Below are positions 9,453 through 17,481 of a DNA stretch of 64,000 nucleotides, piece by piece (position 1 is the stretch's first letter; every line of letters begins with the position of its first letter). The stretch covers positions 1 to 64,000 of the forward strand of contig SHXD01000001.1 in assembly GCA_009693505.1 (NCBI GenBank), in the 5' to 3' direction. The notes under the pieces were generated by a model. That model made no database searches, was not told the DNA's origin, and saw nothing but the letters and a program-made list of their open reading frames with translations. Source of the stretch: Limnohabitans sp. Its GTDB lineage: Bacteria; Pseudomonadota; Gammaproteobacteria; Burkholderiales; Burkholderiaceae_C. The position numbers and the translations under genes are program-made.

Positions 9453-9489
9453 GTTCTTTTATACAGAACGGCGTTCTACTATGCTAAAC
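9453..9489. promoter_or_regulatory. Operator-like element 1, probable IclR site before cupin/EutA operon
   Basis: Two 17-bp inverted repeats are separated by 3 bp. The first is GTTCTTTTATACAGAAC; the second runs GTTCTACTATGCTAAAC. The spacer is GGC. It lies 58 bp upstream of the cupin ATG at 9394. The same architecture recurs at four other places in the window. Confidence 0.75.
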
Positions 9490-9657
9490 CACCCCTGTCG
9501 CACCGTCAACAGGGTTGGCGTTTGTAAGAGCCTTGAATGCTGTGGCTTTTTCTCACAAGGCACGACACCAAAAAGTGTTGTTCTGGCGCAAATCAAAGGG
9601 GGTCTAGGGTATTTACGAATGTGTAAAGCTCCCGTTTTTTCGCTTAATGTAAACACT

Positions 9658-9694
9658 GTCTTTTAAAAGAGAACAGTGTTCTACATGCCGGAAC
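9658..9694. promoter_or_regulatory. Operator-like element 2, before porin
   Basis: Two 17-bp half elements with spacer AGT. The first is degenerate in its left arm (GTCTTTTAAAAGAGAAC); the second is GTTCTACATGCCGGAAC. The central GAAC-AGT-GTTC is intact. It lies about 63 bp upstream of the porin ATG. Confidence 0.7.
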
Positions 9695-9757
9695 AGGCGG
9701 CGGAACCCCCAGGCCACTGGACTCAATGATTTCACTTTTTATTACTTGGAGATAAGC

Positions 9758-11011
9758 ATGAATTTCAAATATCGCGCACTGACATTGGGTTGCTTTGCAG
9801 CCATGGCTTTGGCTGGTACAGCACAAGCGGTGCAAGTCGCTGGTGACCTGCTAGAAGTTTACGGCAACCTCTATCCACAATACCAAACCGTTACTTTTGG
9901 TGATTCATCTGCCACTGGCTCATCCGTCAGCACAATGACCAAAGGCAAAACTGGCACTCAAACCAACACCTTTGCAGCGGGCGCAGTCAGCGTCAACAAA
10001 ATTATCCCAGTCAACTCTTACATCGGTTTCAAAGGTAAGAAGTCTGTGGGCGAACTTACCTTGGGTTATGACTTGCAAGGCGTGATTAACATCGACAGCA
10101 CGGCCACAAACCCTGCGTTCATGTCCGAGCCACGCGATGCCTTTGTTTATGTCAGCCACAAAACGTTGGGCACTTTGCAAGCTGGTCAGCAAGACACCAT
10201 TTACAAGCGTTACGGTGATCGCGTTCGCATGTTGAATGTTTCATCCAGCAATTTTGTTTCAACTTCCAACATCATTTCAAACACCACTTGGGGTAACAAA
10301 GGTGTTTCAACTTCGTTCAATACACGTATCAATGGCCAGTTAGCTTGGAACAGCCCACGCATGAATGGTTTTGAAGTTGGCTACTCTTTGCGTCAAGACC
10401 CAACAAAAACTGCAACTAAGAATGCCGGCCTGAATTCCATCGGTATTAACTGGACTAACAGCATCTACTACATTGGCTTGGCACAAGAAGTTCACAACGA
10501 TTACTTCGCATTCAGCGGCACAGCCTCTACAGCAGCAGCGGGTTCTATTTACAATGCCGCAGCTGGCTTGCGTTCAAAAGACACGGGAAACCGCGTTTCC
10601 TTTGGATACCGTGACAAAGGTGTACGCATTGGTGCTGACGCTGCAAGCTTGAATTACACAGAAACATCTACCCAAGCCAATGGCTTCCGAAGCCACAAGT
10701 TCAACACTTGGCAAGTCACAGGCGAATACGACCTGAACAGCCAGGTTACTTTGGCAGCTCAGTACGCCAGCAACGGCGCTGGCAATTGCACATTAAATGG
10801 TGCAATTTCTTGCTCCACAGTCGGATTGGGTGGCGATTTGGTTGGCTTTGGCATGAAGTATGTTTTAGATAGAAACTTCTCGCTCTTCGCACTTGCTGCA
10901 AAAGGCACTGCAAACTCTGGCGCCGTCTTATCTTTGGGTAGCAATGCAGGCAAAACAGCCATCGGTGGCACGATCATGCCATTCGCGGTAGGTATCAACG
11001 CTCGCTTCTAA
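9758..11011 (+). CDS. Gram-negative general porin
   Basis: This is an outer-membrane trimeric porin (Porin_4/OmpC-like betaproteobacterial family), 417 residues. It has a signal peptide ending at GTAQAVQVAG, repeated aromatic beta-strand segments, the internal segment LGYDLQGVIN and the outer-membrane signature of a terminal phenylalanine (GINARF). The ATG at 9758 follows GGAGATAAGC; the track start is upstream of it. With operator-like element 2 in front and the catabolic operons on both sides, this porin probably admits the growth substrate of the regulon. A terminator follows at 11038. Confidence 0.92.
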   Translation: MNFKYRALTLGCFAAMALAGTAQAVQVAGDLLEVYGNLYPQYQTVTFGDSSATGSSVSTMTKGKTGTQTNTFAAGAVSVNKIIPVNSYIGFKGKKSVGELTLGYDLQGVINIDSTATNPAFMSEPRDAFVYVSHKTLGTLQAGQQDTIYKRYGDRVRMLNVSSSNFVSTSNIISNTTWGNKGVSTSFNTRINGQLAWNSPRMNGFEVGYSLRQDPTKTATKNAGLNSIGINWTNSIYYIGLAQEVHNDYFAFSGTASTAAAGSIYNAAAGLRSKDTGNRVSFGYRDKGVRIGADAASLNYTETSTQANGFRSHKFNTWQVTGEYDLNSQVTLAAQYASNGAGNCTLNGAISCSTVGLGGDLVGFGMKYVLDRNFSLFALAAKGTANSGAVLSLGSNAGKTAIGGTIMPFAVGINARF

Positions 11012-11037
11012 TCAAAGCACTTAGGTGCAATGAGCAA

Positions 11038-11070
11038 GCAGGTGTTCTTCGCGGAGCACCTGCTTTTTTC
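11038..11070 (+). terminator. Rho-independent terminator after porin
   Basis: GCAGGTGTTC and GAGCACCTGC pair through ten positions with one wobble around a short TTCGCG loop and are followed by a T-rich run. It lies 27 bp after the porin stop, and the cytochrome gene begins about 20 bp after it. Confidence 0.85.
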
Positions 11071-11091
11071 TTGTTTGATCAGGGCCCTGAT

Positions 11092-11454
11092 ATGAAAATG
11101 ACTTTTGTAAATTTAAGCGTGTTGGCCAGCGTCGCCTCCTGTGCGCTTGCCAGTGCGGCCGATTTGGAAGCAGCCAAAAGAGGCGAAACGCTCTATATGC
11201 AACACCAATGCTACAGCTGCCATGGCACCCAAGGACAAGGTGGTGAGCGCAATGCGGGGCCCAAAATTTTTCCGAACCCTACGCCCTTTGTGGCGTTTGA
11301 ATTGCAAATGCGCACACCCCGCAACGTGATGCCCCGTTATTCCGTGCAAAACATCAACGCTATGCAGTTGAAAGATTTGTATGCGTTTATGGAAAACATG
11401 CGCACCAGCCCTGCTGTTGCACAAATTCCATTGCTCAGCAATGCAATGCGCTGA
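11092..11454 (+). CDS. Small class I c-type cytochrome, periplasmic
   Basis: This is a 120-residue cytochrome with a signal peptide (MKMTFVNLSVLASVASCALASA) and one haem-binding CYSCH motif (Cys40, Cys43, His44). A probable axial methionine lies in RNVMPRYS (Met80). The ATG at 11092 is the third in-frame choice and the one that yields a normal signal peptide; no strong Shine-Dalgarno sequence is seen. It sits behind the porin terminator. It is a good candidate for the electron acceptor of the exported IorAB-type molybdenum hydroxylase encoded at 2740-5598, since that enzyme class lacks a flavin subunit. That pairing is inferred from gene context. Confidence 0.85.
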   Translation: MKMTFVNLSVLASVASCALASAADLEAAKRGETLYMQHQCYSCHGTQGQGGERNAGPKIFPNPTPFVAFELQMRTPRNVMPRYSVQNINAMQLKDLYAFMENMRTSPAVAQIPLLSNAMR

Positions 11455-11465
11455 ATCACATTAAT

Positions 11466-11661
11466 TCAGAAGCTTATTTCCGCGTGAAATACAGTATCTT
11501 GCAAGCGACCAAACCGACTGACAAACGCATCTAAGCGTTCAGCCAGAAGAGGGTCAACTTCAATGCGCTTAGCATCCTCTATTGTGAAAAGGTCAGCAAA
11601 TAAGCACTGGTCAGTGCCAAGCAAACGTTAGCACTCTTTTTCAGTCACTCTGCATAAAAAT
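11466..11661 (-). pseudogene. Remnant of small protein downstream of the nucleotidyltransferase pseudogene, probable toxin-antitoxin partner
   Basis: Reading the minus strand gives a continuous conceptual segment VTEKEC, then a TAA stop at 11628-11630, then RLLGTDQCLFADLF, DPLLAERLDAFVSRFGRLQ and an early end at 11466. The RFGRLQD-type segment and its position just after a nucleotidyltransferase resemble the HEPN or substrate-binding partner of MNT modules. No intact start is visible and an internal stop is present, so I call it a decayed partner gene. Its family assignment is from memory of this gene pair and is tentative. Confidence 0.45.
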
Positions 11662-11692
11662 GCAAGTCAAGTTGACACTTGATCAGTGATCT

Positions 11693-11992
11693 TCAAAGCA
11701 ATACCCCGTTCTCTTTGACCATGTCGTGAATTGGAAAGTGCTTCAAATTAGGCGCATCGATGAGCACGTCAACTTTTCTGCCGTACATGCACTTCGACAC
11801 CTTTGTGGCTAGCTTGATCATCAAGCCAGCGGGGTCATTCACAGGCTCAGTGAGTTGAAGCATCAGATCAACATCACCGCCGCGAGATGTTTCATTGATA
11901 CGAAATCCAAACAATCAAACAGGCGCAACATGCCCTACAACCTCTAAGGTTGCATCACGAATGGCTTGGACTTGATATTCTGTGAGGCGCAT
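11693..11992 (-). pseudogene. MntA-like nucleotidyltransferase with in-frame stop
   Basis: From the ATG at 11992 the frame reads MRLTEYQVQAIRDATLEVV, GHVAPV, a TGA stop at 11915-11917, then LFGFRINETSRGGDVDLMLQ to a normal end at 11693 (about 99 codons in all). Minimal nucleotidyltransferases usually have V-W-L-F-G-S-R followed by S-D-x-D-L. The TGA stands where tryptophan (TGG) is expected, the active-site serine has become phenylalanine, and S-D-x-D became G-D-V-D. One nonsense change plus active-site changes indicate a dead antitoxin or adenylyltransferase gene. The track shows only the 73-residue downstream piece, beginning at a TTG. Confidence 0.75.
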
Positions 11993-12030
11993 CTTGTCAT
12001 TCTAGACCCCAAACATTGGATCTCAAAGCA

Positions 12031-13974
12031 TCAGCGCGCCTGGCAAACTACATCCAACAATGCAGGACGTCCCTTTTTCACTTCAGCCAACGCGCGCTGA
12101 AGTGCACCTTTAAGTTGCGCTGGGTCTTTGATGGGGCCCTCGGCCCAAACACCATGGCCTTGTGCAATTTTGGCGTAATCAATATCCGGGTTGCGCAAGC
12201 TGTTGCCAATCCAAGCCTGATCTGTGCGGCGGTTGTGCAAGGCAGCCATGCGCTGCAAGTGCATCACTTCTTGGTAATAGCCACCGTTGTTGTGCATGAC
12301 CATGAGTAATGGAATCTTGTGATGCGCAGCGGTCCACAGTGCGCCTGGTGCGTACAACAAGTCGCCGTCGGGCTGAAAAGTCACAGTCATTCGGCCGAGC
12401 GCTTTGTTGGCCAATGCGGCACCCACTGATGCCGGTAATCCATATCCCACACCTTGTCCGCCAGAGCCACCCAACATTTGGTGGTACTCGGTGGTGGGCC
12501 ACAACTTGCGAGCCCAAGAAATACGGTCGCTCACGGCCAAACACCAAGGCTCGTTTTTGATCACTTCGTATGTTTCCATGGCCAAGCGCGCTGTGCTGAT
12601 GGGTGAGGCATCCCAAGCCAATGCGGCACCTTCCTTGGCGTCTTGCAACTGCTTGTCCCAGCGTTTTTTCATGGGTTCACGGCGCGCTTCAAAGCTGGTT
12701 TTTTGCGCTGCTGTTGAATTTTTCAAAATGTAGTCGGTGAGAATGGGCATGGACGCTTGCGCCTCACCAGGTATGGCCATCTCTACTGACAAAAATCTTT
12801 GAAAGTCTTGGTAGTTGGAACGAATGGACACATCGTTCATGCCAATGGTGATAATTTTCACATCAGGCTTGGCTTCGGGGCGAACTGTTTTAAAGGGGTC
12901 ACTCAAGCCATTGACTTGGCCCCAAGGGTCGTACACCTCGAGCATCAAAATCACATCGGCGTCGCGCACCAAGGCGCGCTTTTGATCACTCAAGCACAGA
13001 TGGTGCGTGCTGGGAAAATTCATGCGCGCGCCTAAATCAACCACGGGGGCTTGCAAGCTTTCTGCCAATTTCACCAAAGCCTTGACACCCTCTTGATTGC
13101 GCGTTGCGCGGTCGGCCAGGATGACGGGGTTCTTGGCATTCAACAAAAGCTTGGCGGCTTCTTGCAGTGCGCCTGTATCGCCTTGCAGGGGTAGTGCGGG
13201 CCGCAGCTTGGGAATGCTGGGTGGCTTGCCATGAATGGCGTCTTCTTGCAGATCAATGTCGGCCATGATGACCACGGGCCCCATTTGTCCAGTGGTGGCC
13301 ACACGGTAGGCACGCACGGTAGATTCTGCAAAGTGTTGCAAAGAGCCTGGTGCGTCATCCCACTTGAGGTAGTCGCGCAACATCAAGGCCGGATCTTGTA
13401 CCGAGTGCGACCATTCCGTGCCAGGCCGGCGCTTGTCGGCATCGATGCCATTGCCACCAAACATGATGACAGGCACCCGATCGCACCAAGCGTTGTACAC
13501 AGCCATGGCCGCATGCTGAAAACCCACACTGCCGTGCGCCATGACGGCCATGGGCTTGCCTGATGCTTTGGCATAACCGTGGGCAATGGCCACTGAAGAC
13601 TCTTCGTGCAAACAGGTGATGAGCTCAGGGCTCTTGTTGCCACCGTAATTAACCAAGGACTCGTGCAAACTTCTAAAACTTGAGCCAGGGTTAGCGGCCA
13701 CATATTCCAAGTTCAAACTCTTGATCACATCGACCATGAAATCGGATCCGGGGCGCGGAATCAGGCGGCCGCTTTCCACAGCCTTTGCATCCACATCACT
13801 GAGCTTGGCTGCAGCAGCATTGACAGCGGGGGCAGCCGCTTGAGCTTGCTGAACCATGGCCACACCCGCAGCGGAAGCCGTAGCCACACCTTTGAGAAAA
13901 TCACGACGGCCGGAGCTTGCTTCTGATGTTTCAGATTCTGAGCCAGCGTTTGAAGGCTTATTGTGTTCAAGCAT
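12031..13974 (-). CDS. Thiamine-diphosphate-dependent enzyme (acetolactate synthase/benzoylformate decarboxylase type) with Tat signal
   Basis: This is a 647-residue member of the TPP enzyme family. The N-terminal domain has ANPGSSFRSLHESL and the catalytic-glutamate segment CLHEESSVAIAHGYA. The C-terminal cofactor segment runs DGDLLYAPGAL and ends MVMHNN. Residues 20-50 form a twin-arginine signal (SGRRDFLKGVATASAAGVA), which is unusual for this family and predicts export as a folded holoenzyme. The ATG at 13974 has AAGGAAG upstream and overlaps the MFS stop by 8 bp. It is the last gene of the 22787-12031 operon. It probably decarboxylates or ligates a 2-keto acid; the substrate is unknown. 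Confidence 0.88.
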   Translation of the reverse strand: MLEHNKPSNAGSESETSEASSGRRDFLKGVATASAAGVAMVQQAQAAAPAVNAAAAKLSDVDAKAVESGRLIPRPGSDFMVDVIKSLNLEYVAANPGSSFRSLHESLVNYGGNKSPELITCLHEESSVAIAHGYAKASGKPMAVMAHGSVGFQHAAMAVYNAWCDRVPVIMFGGNGIDADKRRPGTEWSHSVQDPALMLRDYLKWDDAPGSLQHFAESTVRAYRVATTGQMGPVVIMADIDLQEDAIHGKPPSIPKLRPALPLQGDTGALQEAAKLLLNAKNPVILADRATRNQEGVKALVKLAESLQAPVVDLGARMNFPSTHHLCLSDQKRALVRDADVILMLEVYDPWGQVNGLSDPFKTVRPEAKPDVKIITIGMNDVSIRSNYQDFQRFLSVEMAIPGEAQASMPILTDYILKNSTAAQKTSFEARREPMKKRWDKQLQDAKEGAALAWDASPISTARLAMETYEVIKNEPWCLAVSDRISWARKLWPTTEYHQMLGGSGGQGVGYGLPASVGAALANKALGRMTVTFQPDGDLLYAPGALWTAAHHKIPLLMVMHNNGGYYQEVMHLQRMAALHNRRTDQAWIGNSLRNPDIDYAKIAQGHGVWAEGPIKDPAQLKGALQRALAEVKKGRPALLDVVCQAR

Positions 13975-15268
13975 GTGAGTCTTCCTTTGAATGGGCGGGA
14001 ATCCAAACCACCATGATGTTGGCAATGATGATGGTGGCGGCTAACAAATAAAACGCTGCCAGCAGACCATACTGGTCCGCCACGATGCCGCCCAAAATGG
14101 GAGCAATGGCTTGTGCGCCTGATTGCATGCCGAACATCAAACCGATGGCTGTGCCGCCCATGTTTTTAGGTGTGGCATCTAGCATCCAGGCCTGCATGAT
14201 GGGCCGGGCTGCATAAAGGAAGAATCCCAACACGGCAATCAGAAACACAAACCAAGGCGAGCCGCCTGCAAAGGTCATGAGCAACAAGACCACGCCGCTC
14301 ATGCCAAACGACACCATCAAAATGTTCTTGCGCCCCATGGTGTCAGACAGATGACCTGCAATGGGCGCGGCGATAAAGCCTGTGAGTTGCAACAAGGCCA
14401 TGCCAGCGCCAACCCAAAACACGTTGTAATGCATTTCATTGGCCAAATACAAGGGCAAGAAGGTAAGCAAAGTGCCTTGCGTCATCGATCTGAAACCAGA
14501 GCTCAGGGTTAGCAAAAACAAGCCAGGTGTTTGCATCAAGGTGCGAAGTCCTGCAACATAGCTGCGCATGCTCTGGCCTTTTGAATCTGCGGCAGGTGAA
14601 GTATTTGCAGTATTTGCAATATTTGCATCGTTGACTTCAACTGAAGTTTTTGCTTTTGACTTGGGTGCAAATGTCATGGTGCCCAAGAAAAACAAAATAA
14701 GCATGGACATGGCAGCGCCCGGCACCACATTGAGCACCACAATTTCGCGCCATGACAAGGTGGTCAAAAGTGCACCCACCGCCAAGGGTGCCAGCGCATC
14801 ACCCACATTGCCCCCCATGCCGTGCAATGACAGTGCCAAACCCTTGCGCTTGGGAAACATGCTGCCCAACAAAGGAATGGCAGTGGGGTGCCACAAATTG
14901 TTGCCAATGCCCACCAGCATCACGCAGATGAGCAGCATCCAATACTGAGAACTGAAGCCCATCATGAGGTACGGGAAACCCACCCAAAAAAGCGAAAGGG
15001 CCATTAGCTGGCCCTTCTTACCCCACACATCCACCAGCATGCCGCCGGGGACATTTGAAAGTGCACCCGCAGCATATTGGCACGTCATGATGAAGCCAAT
15101 TTGGCTGTAGTTAAGCCCCATTTCATTGCCAATGAGAGGCAACAACATGAAAAATGTTGCGGGGTACCAGTGTGTTAACGAATGGCCCAGCGTAATGAGC
15201 CCCATGTTGCGGATGTCCAGCTTGGACATCGGCACTGCGCCATCCGCAGTGGCTTGCGAGGTACTCAT
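13967..15268 (-). CDS. MFS transporter, Fsr-like
   Basis: This is a 12-helix major facilitator transporter of 433 residues in the inner membrane. It begins with GHSLTHWYPATFFMLLPLIG, resembling the fosmidomycin-resistance (Fsr) branch, and has the cytoplasmic loop pattern GxLSDTMGRKN after helix 8. The central cytoplasmic loop carries a 9-bp tandem repeat encoding an Asn-Thr-Ala-rich run. Its start overlaps the upstream solute-binding protein stop as ATGA and its end overlaps the TPP enzyme. It may import a pathway substrate or export an intermediate. Confidence 0.88.
   Translation of the reverse strand: MSTSQATADGAVPMSKLDIRNMGLITLGHSLTHWYPATFFMLLPLIGNEMGLNYSQIGFIMTCQYAAGALSNVPGGMLVDVWGKKGQLMALSLFWVGFPYLMMGFSSQYWMLLICVMLVGIGNNLWHPTAIPLLGSMFPKRKGLALSLHGMGGNVGDALAPLAVGALLTTLSWREIVVLNVVPGAAMSMLILFFLGTMTFAPKSKAKTSVEVNDANIANTANTSPAADSKGQSMRSYVAGLRTLMQTPGLFLLTLSSGFRSMTQGTLLTFLPLYLANEMHYNVFWVGAGMALLQLTGFIAAPIAGHLSDTMGRKNILMVSFGMSGVVLLLMTFAGGSPWFVFLIAVLGFFLYAARPIMQAWMLDATPKNMGGTAIGLMFGMQSGAQAIAPILGGIVADQYGLLAAFYLLAATIIIANIMVVWIPAHSKEDSHA
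14602..14628. repeat. Three 9-bp tandem repeats inside MFS gene
   Basis: TATTTGCAG, TATTTGCAA and TATTTGCAT follow each other directly. On the coding strand they give the ANIANTANT run of the central loop and keep the frame. Confidence 0.85.
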
Positions 15269-16350
15269 GGTTTTGCTCCGCGGATAATGATTTCATCGTA
15301 AAGCTTGCGCCATTTGTCGCGGCCGTCCAAGCTTTCTTGTGGATCCACCACCAACATTTTGTAGTTGCGCAGCGATGACGCAATTTTGCTGTTAGCAGGC
15401 AAGTAGGCCAAATCGGCATAGGCTTGCTGTCCTTCACCCAACAAATAATCCATGAACAATGCCGCCGCGGCTGGGTTTTTCGCATTCTTCATCACGCCCA
15501 CCGCATTGCCCCGAACCACCGCAGGCTGAAGCACCAACCAATCGATGGGTGCGCCTTTTTTCTTTAGCTGCTCGGGCATGTAGTTGTAAACCGTGAGAGC
15601 CACGGGCACTTCACCGGCTGCCACCATGTTGGTTAAATTGGTATGCCCCTTGCGCACAGAAATGCCGTTGCTTGTGGCCAAGTCGCGAAAGTATTGAAGC
15701 CCTTTGGCTTCGCCCATGGACTTGACCACGGTGACAAACCAATCGATGTTTTCAACTTCATAACCCAAACGGCCTTTCCATTTGGGATCGAGCAGGTCCT
15801 CATAGGTTTTAGGCAGTTCTGCTGTTTTCACCGACCCGGTGTTGTAGGCCTGCACCCACATGGAGTAGATGGTGGTGGCGTATTCCTTGTGAGCAGGCAC
15901 GCTGCTCGGCATGAGCTCCGTGAAATGAGGGGACGCTACAGGCTGCAACATTTTTTCGCGGTGAAGCACTTCAAGCTCGACCGTGCCTGCGTGGACCAAA
16001 TCGACGTTGTAGCGCTTAGCACGCGTTTCATTGATGGTACGGTTCATGACACTGTCGCCGCTGGCACGCCATGTGGTGACCTTCACACCGTATTTTTTTT
16101 CAAAAGGATCAATCAATGGCTTGAGATCTTTTTCTGCAATGGAGGTGTAGAGCGTGATGCCGCCTTCCAATTTGGCCGCAGCAGCCAACTTAGCTGATCG
16201 GTCTGGTGCCGTACTTTTGAGCAAGGTCAAATCGGTTGCGCTCTGTGCTTGAGCCAAGCTGGTCAAACTGCTACTCAAACACAGACACAAGGCAGCCAAA
16301 TGAACGAGGTGGCGCACTCGGGTGACTGTTAAACGTTTGGAATTCAGCAT
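15265..16350 (-). CDS. ABC transporter substrate-binding protein (family 1, FbpA-like)
   Basis: This is a periplasmic binding protein of 361 residues with a Sec signal peptide (LCLCLSSSLTSLAQAQS). Family landmarks are LEGGITLYTSIAEKD, VTTWRASGDSV and LTVYNYMPEQLKKKGAP. I chose the ATG at 16350, after AAAGGATCACAGC; the track start at 16443 lies inside the previous gene. Its stop overlaps the MFS start (ATGA). It is paralogous to the proteins at 1634 and 16401 and lies in the same operon as the ABC permease and ATPase, so it probably feeds them. Confidence 0.87.
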   Translation of the reverse strand: MLNSKRLTVTRVRHLVHLAALCLCLSSSLTSLAQAQSATDLTLLKSTAPDRSAKLAAAAKLEGGITLYTSIAEKDLKPLIDPFEKKYGVKVTTWRASGDSVMNRTINETRAKRYNVDLVHAGTVELEVLHREKMLQPVASPHFTELMPSSVPAHKEYATTIYSMWVQAYNTGSVKTAELPKTYEDLLDPKWKGRLGYEVENIDWFVTVVKSMGEAKGLQYFRDLATSNGISVRKGHTNLTNMVAAGEVPVALTVYNYMPEQLKKKGAPIDWLVLQPAVVRGNAVGVMKNAKNPAAAALFMDYLLGEGQQAYADLAYLPANSKIASSLRNYKMLVVDPQESLDGRDKWRKLYDEIIIRGAKP

Positions 16351-16400
16351 GCTGTGATCCTTTGTTGTATGCACCTGCGGCGCTATGGATTGAATGCGTA

Positions 16401-17468
16401 TCAACCTCTGCGGCTGAAAATATCGTCGTAAATTTTGTTCCACTTTTGACCATCGTCTAACGTAGTTTTGGGGTTGGCAAAAGTCAGCGGCATTTTGTTC
16501 AAGTTAGAAGGCACTTTGATGCTGGTCGGAATGAAATCCCGCTTGCCCAAAATAATTTGACCTTCTGTCAATTCAAAATCTTGGAACAACAGCGCGGCAT
16601 GAGGATGCGGCGCATTTCGTGCAACACCATTGGCATTGGGCCTTGCAATGGTGGGGTCTAAAGCAAACCAATCGATTGGCGCGCCAGAATTTTTCATCTG
16701 CTCAATTTTGTAGTTGTAAACCGTGAGCGCCATGGGTACTTCACCGGACGCAACCAAGTTGGACAACAAGGTATGTCCCTTGCGAACCGAAACTGCGTTC
16801 TTGCGCGCAATTTCCTTAAACAAAGCAATTCCTTTTTCTTCACCCATTCTCATGACAGTTTCAGCCAACCAGTCACTGTCATCTGCCTCGACTGACAATT
16901 TGCCTTTCCATTTCGGATCGAGCAAGTCTTGATAGGTTTTAGGCAACTCTTCTTTTTTAACCAGCTTGGTGTTGTAAGCACACGTGAAAATATTCAAGCG
17001 TGTGGCAATCCACTCCTTGTGTGAGGGAATGGCTTGCGGAATGAGCTCGTTCAAAAAGGGCGAGTTGGCTGCAATCAATACTTTCTCGCGAGACAACACT
17101 TCCATTTCGGGGCTGTTGGTTTCGAACACATCGACCTCAAACCGATTGGCTTTGGCTTCTAGCAATCCGCGCTGTAAGATTTTTTCTGAACCGCTGCGCC
17201 ATACTTTGGCTTTGACGCCGTACTTCGCTTCGAAGGCGGAAGTGAGCGCAGCCATATCGTCTAGCGGCATCGACGTATAGATGCTGACAACACCCTCTTT
17301 TTTCGCGCCTTCAGCCAAACGCTTTTGGCGCTCAGCCCCAGTCAAAGCGGCCAAAGCTGCGATGTTGGAGGCTGAGGCTTGCGCCATGACAGAACCCAAG
17401 CTGGCAGCCCCTACAGTGGCTGCGCCTGCTTGAATCATTTGTCGACGTGAAAAACGAGCATTGTTCAT
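16401..17468 (-). CDS. ABC transporter substrate-binding protein with Tat-type leader
   Basis: This is a 355-residue periplasmic binding protein of the same family as its neighbour. The leader MNNARFSRRQMIQAGAATVG contains a twin-arginine motif, unlike the Sec leaders of the two paralogues. Family segments are KKEGVVSIYTSMPLDD, AKVWRSGSEK and LTVYNYKIEQMKNSGAP. The start has GGAGATCTCGA upstream. Tat export of a binding protein can mean that it folds with a bound cofactor or metal in the cytoplasm; whether that holds here is open. Confidence 0.86.
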   Translation of the reverse strand: MNNARFSRRQMIQAGAATVGAASLGSVMAQASASNIAALAALTGAERQKRLAEGAKKEGVVSIYTSMPLDDMAALTSAFEAKYGVKAKVWRSGSEKILQRGLLEAKANRFEVDVFETNSPEMEVLSREKVLIAANSPFLNELIPQAIPSHKEWIATRLNIFTCAYNTKLVKKEELPKTYQDLLDPKWKGKLSVEADDSDWLAETVMRMGEEKGIALFKEIARKNAVSVRKGHTLLSNLVASGEVPMALTVYNYKIEQMKNSGAPIDWFALDPTIARPNANGVARNAPHPHAALLFQDFELTEGQIILGKRDFIPTSIKVPSNLNKMPLTFANPKTTLDDGQKWNKIYDDIFSRRG

Positions 17469-17481
17469 TCGAGATCTCCAA

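Larger units (their letters stand above)
9395..9757. other. Divergent intergenic control region between cupin operon and porin
   Basis: This 363-bp region has no gene. It holds two operator-like elements (9453-9489 and 9658-9694, listed separately), one near each divergent gene. An imperfect hairpin with a CCTGT/ACAGG core lies around 9488-9517. The porin Shine-Dalgarno sequence GGAGATAAGC is at the right edge. Small ORFs in the track here overlap the operators and look like chance frames. Confidence 0.7.

Noticed and set aside
9395-9757. Short ORFs 9459..9656 and 9644..9835 as genes
   Set aside because: They overlap operator elements and the porin leader and show no recognisable protein pattern.
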